A stretch of 64,000 bases of DNA from Nectonema munidae (Eukaryota > Nematomorpha > Nectonematoida > Nectonematidae), in contig JAUIRK010000762.1 in NCBI GenBank assembly GCA_030549495.1, positions 1 through 64,000 on the forward strand, given 5' to 3'. The notes under the pieces are model-generated. The model ran no database searches. It was not told the origin of the DNA and saw nothing but the letters and a program-made list of their open reading frames with translations. This document shows, piece after piece, positions 33,040 through 45,000 of this stretch. The stretch's first letter is position 1. Each line of letters begins with the position of its first letter. A program made the position numbers and the translations under genes.

Positions 33040-34935
33040 TTCGGATTTGAAAGGACTACAATATTTATACGATATATCAGATATATTCGAATTTAACATG
33101 CAAACTACACCGATAAATTTTTGTTATCGAATAATTCAAAAATACATCAACTTATGAATTTATAACATGTTTAAGACTGAATAAAGTTTTTCATTATTAA
33201 CTTATCAAATTTTTAAATTTTTATAAAAATTTATGTAAACACAATTTATTTAAAAAATTTTGTAATAATAGATTGCCTTGATTTTAAAACAAGCTTTTCA
33301 AACTTATCTGCCATTCGTAAAATTTCTTCGTGTTCTTAGCCAGGAAGAAAAAGAGTAAATCTTCTAATACAATTTATTGCAAGGCATCTAATCTAGTTGA
33401 AACAGAAAAAGATTCGATTTCAGTAGATGTAACTTTTGAATCATTGGAATGAGTACATTGATCAGAAATTGCTTCAATTAATTCTGCATCACGCAGTGTA
33501 GCTACAACACCATATGTATCGTTATCAATGTTAATATAATCTTGCATTGTTGGAATGTCACAAAATTTCTTTTCAAGTTGAGACCATACATTTTTAAACT
33601 CTTCTTGTTCATTATTATCAATATTTTCCAAATCTTCGTTTTCAATATCAGCAAAAACAAAGCCTACATTAGAATAACAATTTTCTGCTTTACCATAGAC
33701 CATGCAGACTTTAATGCAAATAAGCAGTTAAGTAAATCCCATTTTAAATTTTGATTTGCTTCAGCCGCTTCTAATCTACGTGTAGCTAAAAATTTTAATG
33801 ATACCTGCATCCATTGGTTGTGTACAAGATGTGTTAGGTGGAAGAAAAATTAACTCTATGTTATCAAGCTCTATATGAGGGTGCAGCCGTAGAGTTGTCA
33901 ACAATCATTCCAATTTTTCGATTTTCCTTTTTTTTATATCTAATTTTCTAATCCATTCTTCAAATATATCGGCGCGCATCCACGCTTTTTTATTGAACTT
34001 ATACTATATAATATATATCATTTTAAATGCACGAGGATTTTGAAACTTACCAATTGCAAGAATTGGAAGTTTGTCATTTCCATTCATGTTTGCACAAATA
34101 AACACACTAATTCTTTGTTTAGGCTGTTTTTCCGTGATACTTTTGTGCAATAAACCCCAAGGAATTTTCAAGAAGCATTTGCCAGTATAAACCGGTTTCG
34201 TCAGCATTGTAAATATCTGAAGGTTTGTACTTTTTTTCTAAAGTGTATTTCAAATCACGCTCTTTCCAAGTTTTAGCAAGATTTAAATCTACACCTCATG
34301 ATTCTCCAACTTTAGAAATTTTTCATATACTCCATCTTGCTTTCCATCTATAATCCCAGAGAGACTGGGCTTTCTTTCAAAAATTTGCTTTTTAAAAACA
34401 GTGTCAATACGTAAGTTAGGAGACGAAACCATAATATAAGAGCCGCAACTCATCAAAAATTTGATCTTACCTTCTTTTCTCATCAATTGTTTCCTTTTCA
34501 AAATAATTTTGCGGGGATTTTTTGAAAAAGCATTGATTATGTCAATACTTAGGTTGTTTCGTAACGTTTCATTAAAAACGAACAAAAACAATGAGTAAGT
34601 TAAGAGACTATCTATTGAAAACTATTAAAAAAATTAATAATATAAATTACTTGAATTATTTATTCTCAAATAGTCAAGAAAATTTTTTTTACTAACAAGA
34701 TTATGAAACAAAATAAATATATCTCAAGCGTCAATTGATTTGGTAGTGAGTTATTTGTAAAAAAAATATATCCGATATATTTTGTGTTATTTTTTGAATT
34801 GAAAAAGTTGTCCGATATATTAAAAACCAGATCTGATATATGCAAATTTTTTTACACTAAAATACAATCAAAAAATTGGGACTAGAATATTTACCCGATA
34901 TAACTGATTCCAATATATCTCGTTTTTACTGACAT
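33040..34935 (-). pseudogene. Second Tigger/jerky-like transposase element, broken
   Basis: Minus-strand pieces, C-terminal to N-terminal: a tail (33374-33703, acidic, no motif), IELIFLPPNTSCTQPMDAGI (about 33800-33880, the third-Asp block of Tigger DDE domains), and ISVFICANMNGNDKLPILAI plus GKFQNPRAFK (34004-34207). The last matches the CANMDGSHKLPLLVIGKAKNPRAF signature. An upstream stretch (34289-34591) lacks clear motifs. CGATATAT-containing sequences near 33080 and 34910 may be the element's ends. The sequence differs from the 7-kb Tigger, so it is a separate family. Several frame changes and missing segments make it non-functional. Confidence 0.75.
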
Positions 34936-35963
34936 CTTATACTATATACCCTTGGTTTGTCCCCAATTGGGAACATCTTTTATTATCAGTTTTATAAAAT
35001 AGGCAGAAAACTCTCATTTATAATTATTTATATTATATATTTATACGTAATTTTAGGTCAGCTTTAAAATAGGTTCACAACATTAGTATTAAAAATTTTG
35101 GAATTAACATTTAAGATTTCAATAGTCCTTTTTAGTTGCATATTTGATTATTTTGCTCTTTTAAATTTAACCAATTAAATACTTTAGTAAAATCAGAGGA
35201 TATCTAAAAAAAACGCAGAAGATTTATATTCAGTCTTTGAAAAAAGCAGACGAAGATGAAACTACTTATGTTTCCAAATGGGAGCATTGGGACTTAATGG
35301 GTTAAAGGATATTTTGATAGTTTCTTAAATATCTCATTGGGAAATGTTTACAAAAATAAGCGCGATTTACAACAGTTCAAGCAAAATAAACTGGCAGCAC
35401 CAAATTGTGGCGTGTCTGAAAGCCGAAACCCTACTTGGCCATTCCCAGTTTGTCGACAAGAAAAAGTACTTATTCGCATGATATTCTTTTATATCGCTAC
35501 TACTTATTTATTTGGCTAACTTTTAAATAAATGTAGTTAGCTGAATTTCAAACTAAATACAATGGTGCGATCAAGAGAGGTAAAAACTAAAAAATTTTTT
35601 GTTATTTGTAAAAGACCTTGATTCATCTCTGAAAATAAATATTTTTATAAATCATAAATTGTGTTTTTAAAAATTCATTAAAAAGTTAGAAAATTTATAA
35701 CATAAACTTATCTGAAAGAAGGAAGGCTAAATATATCCTAAATGCTTTTGTACAGAATAATTTTGATGGTTTTAAAACGATTATGGCGAATGGAAGGCCC
35801 TAACACAACTTTCTAGTGTAAAATATGAGGTTGAAGTTTTCTTAAAAGAGCTGTACGAAATTTGAATTGTGAAGTGTCAAAGACATTTCATCCTTTCCAT
35901 AAAAATGCAAAAACGCTAGGATGCAATTTTAGAAGTTATACTATAACGTAAATTTTGTAAAAA
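34936..35963. other. Intergenic DNA between the convergent genes
   Basis: AT-rich sequence. A 60-codon plus-strand frame at 35337-35519 has slightly higher GC but no recognised similarity. Confidence 0.35.
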
Positions 35964-35969
35964 TTTATT
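35964..35969 (-). terminator. AUH: AUH-like gene polyadenylation signal
   Basis: AATAAA on the minus strand, 22 bases after the stop codon of the hydratase gene. Confidence 0.6.
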
Positions 35970-35991
35970 AAATCAAGTAATTCAAACAAAA

Positions 35992-36069
35992 TTATTCCCC
36001 ACAAAAAGATGGCTTTCTTTTCTCAGCAAAAGCACGTAATCCTTCAAGCCTGTCTTTTGTATGGATAAC
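35992..36069 (-). CDS. AUH: AUH-like last exon
   Basis: Acceptor TTTATTTAG before GTTATCC. Reads [20 protein letters not shown] then SFCGE and TAA (35994-35992). Human AUH ends [20 protein letters not shown] then YKGE. Confidence 0.95.
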   Translation of the reverse strand, partial: VIHTKDRLEGLRAFAEKRKPSFCGE

Positions 36070-39000
36070 CTAAATAAAAAATTCCAAAATGACAACTTGT
36101 GTTCACAAATTCGGAAGAAGGAAAAGCTTGCTCATAAACTTACAAAACTAATTCTAGATGCTCTGTATTAAAAAATAGAGCAGGAGTAAAAATCACGACG
36201 GGAATTTAGGGGGACGTCATTTATGTATGATCCAAATTTATAGAATTAAAAATATTGCTTGGTTGCGTCTATGTGAGCAGATGGCCTGAGAGTGATTAAT
36301 ATGAGATACGAGTTATTATAGTATATGTAAAAATGAATTGGAAAGCAAACGACTTCTAAAGTTAGGAAAAGATAAAACTTTTTGGCGAAATCTATTTTAA
36401 AAAGGTTCTTTAGTACTGCCGAATACCATTTTTAATTTCGATTAGCTTCATAAGAACAAGTAAGACGTTTTGGAATAGCATTCTTTTATCACACCCCATT
36501 TTACACTAAGATCAGCAGCTGGTATGTTTGTGCAAAGATGGATGGAAAATTAAATAATACCTTTCGATAACATTTCTTTTCTATTTCTAAGCCTTCTTCG
36601 AGATTTGGTGCCTAAAAAGTAAAGTTTGTTTAACAAATAAAATTACTGATAATTTTTACCTCACGTACTCCAAGATAAACAAAGTATGTTACAATATTTT
36701 TAAGATTACTTGAACGAATAAACTTGAATTCTTATCTTTATTTCAATTATAAAAACTTGTGATTAGCTTTTCGATATTACTTTCATTGGTTTAAGGCAAA
36801 GTCTTCAAATGGATATTTGATATCTAATTTTATTTTAAAGACACTTTTATGTTAATTGTTACGCGTTATTATTTGGGTGGCGGTGTGCTAATTAATTTAA
36901 CAACCGATTAGGGTTATTACCTCGTTTTTAAATACAATATTTTGATTAAATAACCTAAAATTATGTTACGCCTCATTCGCCTACAACAGTCAATGAATTT
37001 TTTAAATTCAATTTTTTTTTTTTTTGCAAAAACGAACTATTGCTCGTTTACATTAGAATTTTACCTACTAGGAACATATCTTACTTTGAAAACGATTAAA
37101 CTTTTATAAATTATTTTGGGCGTCCATGAGGTTTATAAATTATTTTGGGGGTCCACAGTAAAATAGGTTTACTATTTGAAACAAATATTATTCTAGATTC
37201 GTGAGTTCCAGCACACAAAGTTTTGTAAGATTCACAATGTTAAATTTTTTAGGTTTTCGCCTTGAAAACTTTCAAACCTTTCGAATAGATCATTTGCTCC
37301 ATTAAAGAAATTTAAAATTTCTGTGCGTACAATTTTGTTTTTGAAATAACAATAAAACCGCTACGGCGAGATTGGGTGTAGGAAGAAAAAATTAAGGATA
37401 CCTCCACTCCTTTTTGAATGGCTTCTTTAGCAGCAAGCATAGCAATTGGAGCCTAAAAATATTTAATTGAAATTAAAGATATTTTATGGAAGAGAATATA
37501 TTTTTGTTTAATAAAAGTTCTTCAATTTACCCTGCTTTTTCCTTTTTAGTTTTTTGGGAAATGTATTTATTTCTAATACATAAAATGTCCAAACCTCAAG
37601 AGGTTGAACATGTGAGATTTTTAGTTATTATTATTATTGATATATATGAAAGGGGAGCCAACATTACAACAGCCTAAAAAAATTTACATTTTATAATCAT
37701 AATTTTATTTTCAAGTCGACATTAGTGTTTTAGCCATTTTGTTATAAATGTCTATGACGCCAAACTCCTAAAAGGAGTTGGTATTGTAGTGGACAGATTT
37801 TTCGTGACTTATGTGTTTGGGAGAAAAGCAAAAACTTATCAGTACTAGGTACTTTTATTGATAAAAGTAGGTTTTGTAGGCAATGCAAGAGTGCGAGTCT
37901 TGCGCCTTCATTCAAACAAACTGCCAAGATGAATAAAATTGAAAAAAAGTTGGCATTCAGTTTAGCTGAAACTTCAATGAAAATCAAAGCGCGTCCGATC
38001 AAATCCCACAGGAAATAAAATCTATTTTATTGTCTTATCGCTTCGAAAAAACACAAACACCTTCCATGTTCTCAAAGAAAAGTTTGTTATCGTTTTTCAA
38101 GTTTTTCAAGCGTGTGCAAAATGTTCGCGCAATACTTGTAACAAACATAAAACATTTTGCACATGGAACTCGTTACAGACCAAAGACTGTTCATGCATAT
38201 GCAACTTGTGGTGTATACTTACTATGGTAATAGCTGAGCGCTTCTTTGCTAAAGGTAAAATATATAGCCAAAGGATTTAAAGATGCAAAAAGTTCTGATG
38301 AGTAGTGAAATTTAGTATATAGACGTGATGAATATAATCCTTTGTTTTACATTAATAGCTAAGAAACTAAAAAAATTCTAACAAATTTGGAGATATGCAA
38401 TATACATAACTATAGTAACCTATCTATGCAAAATTTGAAAAATATTATTTTGTCATTTTTTTTTACAAATGACCCACGATAAAAGTGGTGGGTATATCGT
38501 CCTATAATATATATAATGTTATATTATATTATATACATATACCACTTTTTTTCATAATATTTGATGTTTAATATCTTTTTCAAAAGTTGTTCAAATTTTT
38601 TTAAATTTTGATATGAGGTCCCATTTTCATATCTTAACAGCTAGACAAAGTTTGGTCAGTTTACATTTTGTCGAAAAAAAGTTATAAGCGCTCAAATTTT
38701 TTTACAAAAAAATAGATATATATATAGTAGGCTCACGCTTCTACAGCATATAAAATGCCTCCGAAGCTTTGCCAAGCTATCGATATGCTTTCATTAGCAT
38801 ATAGAGCTCAAATTATTAGGTCATTTTATTTTATATTGTACTAACTTTATTTAAAAATGTTATTACATCTTTTTTTATATCAGCAGAGTTGTTAAGGAAT
38901 CAGGCCTCAAAACAGACGAAAAATTAAGCAACTTGCTTTGCAACCCTCAGGTCTCATATGGATTTCTTGCTAAATTTGTGAAATTGTAGGCATAGACTTC

Positions 39001-42000
39001 ATTTCTCCCTTTCCCAAGAAATAGGACTCATTTTGGGTTGAGTTAATTTAATTATTTTAAATATAATTTATTAAAATTAAATAATAAAAAATAATGTTAA
39101 GAAAACACGTAAGCAACTTGAGGCCTGATCCAGAAATGGGAGTTACTTATAAAAAAAGATGTTTGAGTATGGCAAGATGCCTAACCACTCAGGCATCCTC
39201 CTATCTCCCGCAATGTCTTGCCAGACCAACGATTTAAAATTGTTTTAAATAACATTTGATTCACAAAATTAGACGCGAAGAACATCTAATAAGTAAACTG
39301 TCTAATAATCACATTTAGCCGATTTGATTCTCCATTTTATGAGGGTAGGGAAGATTGAATCAGGTATGAAATATTTTGCTTTATCTCAACATTGATAAAA
39401 AGTAGAGACCTGTTTGAAATTAGAAGTCTGACCCAAACTTAATAAAAAAATGTGAATTATACTACAAATTTTGTACATTTGTAAACATTGAATGCGCATG
39501 ATGTTAAATAAGCACTTTGACTTTTTACACTCTTTTTATTAAATAGGCAAAGTCTTTGTCGCAGGATAAAAGAGGCTTACAGTGGTAAAGACCATTTTCT
39601 CGGCCAATTTTAGTGCGTGGAAATATGCGGAATCATATCCACTGTCTCCAGGAATGCTGGAATTGATGACGCCCAAATGTAATGCTTGTTCAGCGTCTAT
39701 CACTTGTGAGTCCAGTATAAGTTGTTTGGCAGCCATAATTCCTATCAATTTCGGCAAAAACTGAGTACCACCTGAAATAAAATCATTACTAACACTTTAA
39801 TGACTGGCCGATTTATTTTTATCAAAACAGCCAAGTGTCAATGCCGCAAAATGAAAAATTCGTTTAACTATTATTTAAAAATTGTCAATCGAACATTTTT
39901 TGCAATATAAATTAGATCTAAAAATAATTATTGTAACATTGAAAATGTTGTGTGTGTGTACATAATAACGACATAGTGGGTAGAACTATGGAGGCATTTT
40001 TGTGTATGCTCCATCGTGAAAAACTAATAATTCACACAAAGTTATGGGCAATTTTTTTTATTTATTTAGCATTGTGTGTTTAAAAAAGATGATATTAATC
40101 TCAAGGAAGCATACACTAAAGTTAGTTAGCATTTGTGTGTTTTGACGAGTTGATTAAAATCTTTTTCCTGTTGTTTAAAACATGACATTTTTGAGGACGT
40201 GCACAAAAAATACATATTGATACCTGACAATAATAGTTCAAGTGAAATAAAATTAAATATTTTTTAAACTTTTACAATTTTTCAAAAAATCTCTTTTTCA
40301 AACCTTTTAGCTATTTAGATGAATCAAATTTGAAAATAGTATTTCATTAAAATTTTTGCATTTTTTATTTAGAGTAAACTACTCAAGGTTTCCGGATATT
40401 TTTAGTTCTAAAGTTCTTAAAGAATTTTTTTAGTTTTTTGGAAAGCAAATTCCTATTAAAGTGTGTAACTAAATGTTTATAATATGAAATGTATCTAAAG
40501 AATACAACTATATATAGGGATACTTCTATTTTTAATATCTCGTTTATCTTTTATATTGGAATTTTTTTAAGTAATTTTATCCTCAACTGAAAAAGTGCAA
40601 GACATACACTCAAAAAGCATTACTTCTCTACTGGAAAGTAATTGAACAGTATGTGTATAAACAACTTTATGAACATTAGAAAGTGTTTGTTATAACTAAA
40701 TTATTTTTCTCTATCGAAGGAATACATACACATATTTGAGAATACTTTTATCTTGATAAAAAAGAAAATAAATGTTTCTTCTACATTTTACATTGAGCGA
40801 AGCAGTTTTACATTAAACTAGTTTAATCTTTCAACAAAAAAGCAGTAGTGTTCCAAAATGTCATATTTTAAACAACATAAAGGCATCGCATTTTAATTTT
40901 TCAAATACACTTCTAAGCGTGTTCTATGCCTCCTTAAAAAAACTTAGGAATAAAAAAAACTTGGTAACTTTCTCAGTTCAAATAAAAATTGTGTTTTTGA
41001 ACTGATCGATTACACTAATAACGAGATAGTGTGACCTAGGAGCTAACAACAACAACAACGCAAAATAATTCGTTCTTGATTAAATTATTTTAGAGGCATC
41101 TAGGTTGACTTATGCTATTTAATTAGGTAGAACAACATTTTTATCCTTCACACACACACACATACGGTAACGTAGTCAGACATTTTTATTTGGAGAGTCT
41201 AAATGGCGCACGACTTCAAAAAAATTACCTTTAGACAAGCTTAAAACAACGGTACTCCTTGATAATGATAAAAGGAAAACTCCATGACATATAAAATAAA
41301 TAAATAGAAATGGCAAATAAAGTATTTCAATTCGTTTATTTTAAGTCCAGTCTTTGTAACTTGTCTCTTTCCATTTCTTTGTTAGCATTTGTGATTTTAA
41401 CATGCCTCATATTTCGTAATTTGGTTTCTCATACCCCACTCTATTAGTAGTTTTTTAAACTAGCTTTCTTGTTACAGGTAGAAGGCCCATCTTAACAAAA
41501 TTAGAGGATTTGATCATCTTCGCCAGTGATATTTTATTTGCTCTATATTAAATTAAAATAAAATAAGCAAACTGTCTTAGCTGGATACGCAGCTGTATAT
41601 ATATTAATGGTTAAAACAGATCTACAAAATCTAGAAAATAATTTCCTAAAGCAACTAGCTCAAAAACACCCAACAAACTCGCAATAGGTTTGAAAGAAGT
41701 GTCTATACTTGTTGGTTTTCTTAAATGAAGCTTTCAAAAAACCATATGTAACTATTTAATCAAGTAATCGACTAAATGCGTAACTAGACAACTAAAATGA
41801 CATTTCTACAATGAGCTTGTTTTTATGCAATTAGGGTGCAAAATGGTTATATTGAGCCAGGAGCGAAATATTAAGATGTTGGAATGACCTGCTCCAGGAA
41901 TCACGCCAATCTGAGTTTCTACCAGTCCAAATTTAGCGGAAGCAACTAAAAATATTAAAGTTAAAATAAAACAAATGTTTTGCAAAGCGCAGAAGTTCTT

Positions 42001-45000
42001 GTTTGTTATTTTACTGTTAGATTAATTAATACTAATTTTTGGGCTTTTGAAAGGGATTAAGAAGAATAGAGCATATTCATTTTACAAGTTTATGAGTTCT
42101 ATCCAAAATGTTTTATATAATTTATTTTTAACATTATTTATTTATTTCAAAGCAGGTCAATTTACCCACACAGTCGAAGTCAAAAAGCTCCTTTGAAGTT
42201 ATAAATAAAATCATTGCTTGAAAAAACATTTTTGACCAATCATTTTGTTAAAAATGTAAGATTTCTAAAAGCTTTGTTTTATGCGAATGATGCTATGAAA
42301 ATGGCTTCATCGAGATTATACTTACTTAATCTGTGTCGCATTTCAAGTAACATTTTTAGTTCAATAAAGTAATAAAAAAGTTTTGTCAAAATTGTTAAAT
42401 GTTCAACTCATTTATAAATCAGGATCGAATTTTGATGAAACATATGTAGTGAAACTGAATCATTAAAAGTTTGCAATTCGCACTTTTTATAGAATAGGTG
42501 CAGAGGAGAGAACTTTTTCTCGTCTCAAGTGTTTTGACACGTCAGTGATTTTCTATGCCTAACATTTAATAATTTTTCATGCGCTGAGAGAACACACAAA
42601 TAAAATAAATTAGGATGAAATTTCAAATCTATATTTATACATAAAATGTAATCTATTAAAGGGTGAGGGTGTAGGTGTGAGCAAAAGTACTAGCCCGCAA
42701 TTCGGAAGTCACAAGCCAAAGCCATTTCAAAGCCGCCGCCAAGCGCAGAACCATTGATGGCGCAGATGCTGATTTGAGGCAGTCGGTAGATTTTATGGAA
42801 GAGAGCACGAATCCCAGATACATACTCTTCCACCTTGGATTCTGGAAGGCTGAGTCTTTCGGACAAGTCAGCGCCTAAATCAAATGCGCGAAATGAAATC
42901 AGCGTGACGGCAAATTGTTGCAGTTGTCCCCCAGAATACGACATCACATTTATCAGCGTAGCAGCGAGTCGGTAAAAACAATTTTTATTTGAAACTGAAT
43001 GAACACTTTTCTCTCGTTACACTTTGTCAGTAGCAGCGATGAGTAGGTGCAGTACCAACCCTCTATAAGTAAGAGTTTCAGCTTCTTTATAAAATATGCC
43101 TGATGATTGCATTATAGGATGTAATGATCATTCGAATACATGATAATGTAGGATAAGAGAATAAAAGAGGGAATACAGACTTTAAGTCAAACATCATGCC
43201 AAGCTGCTCTGAAATTCCTATCAAAAATATTTTACAAACAATGTGAGAGCTATATAATAATAATAATAATAATAATCCATCGTTTCAATATGCACACAAT
43301 AGTAAGCAATGTTTATCACAGTGTCTCCTTGTAGTATATTTGAGCAAACACATGTTGATGATTCACTAGATTTTATCATCTTATTCTTTCACAGTGATTC
43401 TATTTCTCTTTCTGTCTCCTCTGTTTTTCTCTTCCGCTTTCTCTGCTAAAACTCAATCACTCAAGCTCTCTTCTCTCATTCAAGCTCTTCTTTCACTCAA
43501 GCTCTCTTCTCTTATTTAAGCTCTCCTAACTCACTCAGCTCTCTTCTCTCCAGTGGCGTAGCTAGGCTGTAGCATGAGGGGCCGTGCCCCCCTCCCCTAT
43601 GCAATATCAGTTTTCGAAAATTTCTCCAATGAAAGGATCAAGAAGGTATAAATAATATTGTGCAAGTTTTTTAAGTTTTTAAATTGTGCCCTATCAACTT
43701 TTTTTTGGCTACGCCACTGCTTCTCTCTAATTTGTATTTAAAGTTAAATTAAAAATAATTCTATTTTATCTCATTAGAAACTAGTTTTTAGCGGAATATA
43801 AGTTCAATATTTTCAGAACCTTTTTTCATGATACCAAAGTTCAGCTATTCAAATTAATCACAGAGATTTTTGGTAGAAATTTAGTTCCATCAATACATCA
43901 ATACACCAAACATTTTGAAAAAATGAAAATTTGTTTGTTTTTAAATGAGAGAAAAATAGTTTTTAATCGTTACAATTTTATATCAATGAATTTTGTCGGA
44001 CTCGCGTTAAAAAATTTTTCCAACAAAGGTCACTTAATCTTTATCAGTACGTTTGTTTTTGAAAACTTTAATTTTTTCAAGTCAAGAAATTTTTTTTCGA
44101 TAGCTATTTGGGAATGAATATTTTGACTAGCTATTCAGTTTAAAAGCAAAAATACTCTATGTTTAATATTTGAGCAGATATTTTTTATAATGTTCGATTG
44201 TTAAATTTTGTAAGTAGCACTGTACATAATCAAAACACTTTTTTTTAAGAAAATTTGTTGATTATTATAATAAAAATATAATATCGAAACAAGATGTTTC
44301 ATGTGTTAAAAATGTACTTGATCTATTTATGACAGCTGTCAGAATTTTATTTGTAGACAGAAATAGTCCAAAAACTCAATGATTTTCTTGTTCTCGTGTA
44401 CTATGATTTTTATGATTTAAATGGTTTTTTTAATGATTTTGTGTTCTTAGACTTAAATAATTTTATGAAAAGTGATTAAACAACCAATTTTTGTATACTA
44501 TGATTCCTTACAAAATGTAAAAATACAAGCGTTACCAAATCACCTTATATGGGTTAGCTACTTCAACGTTGGCTTTTACTGCTTATAAAAACTTCAAAAT
44601 ATCAAATAGGCTATCTCATTTTTTATGCCTCCTATTATTTTGAAACTATTCTGAGAACAGACGGTTCCATTTTAAAATAGTGAAAATTGCTTTATTATTT
44701 TATTTTGTCTCCTTTCTCTCTTATGTTAATTATGTAGCAAATTTTTCGATTTTGAGTAAAAGGTAGCTTTCATTGACCAGGAACTGATGTAACGCTTATG
44801 TCAAACTATGAAAAAATTGGTATCGGCGAGGAATCGAATCCAGATGTTTCCATGCTGAGTCCAACATCTCAACCAACCTGCCATGCCACCCATAGAGTCT
44901 GTAGGGGATACATCCAGTGGCGGTTCTAGATTTTCAAAAGTGAGGGGGCCAAACAAGGGCCAATTTTTTAAATCGATAATTTTTTATAAATTTTGCAATT

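Noticed and set aside
39163-39215. Possible Ser/Leu tRNA gene
   Set aside because: The A box is good, but the B box is degraded and no acceptor stem or anticodon arm can be closed; kept only as a SINE-like remnant.
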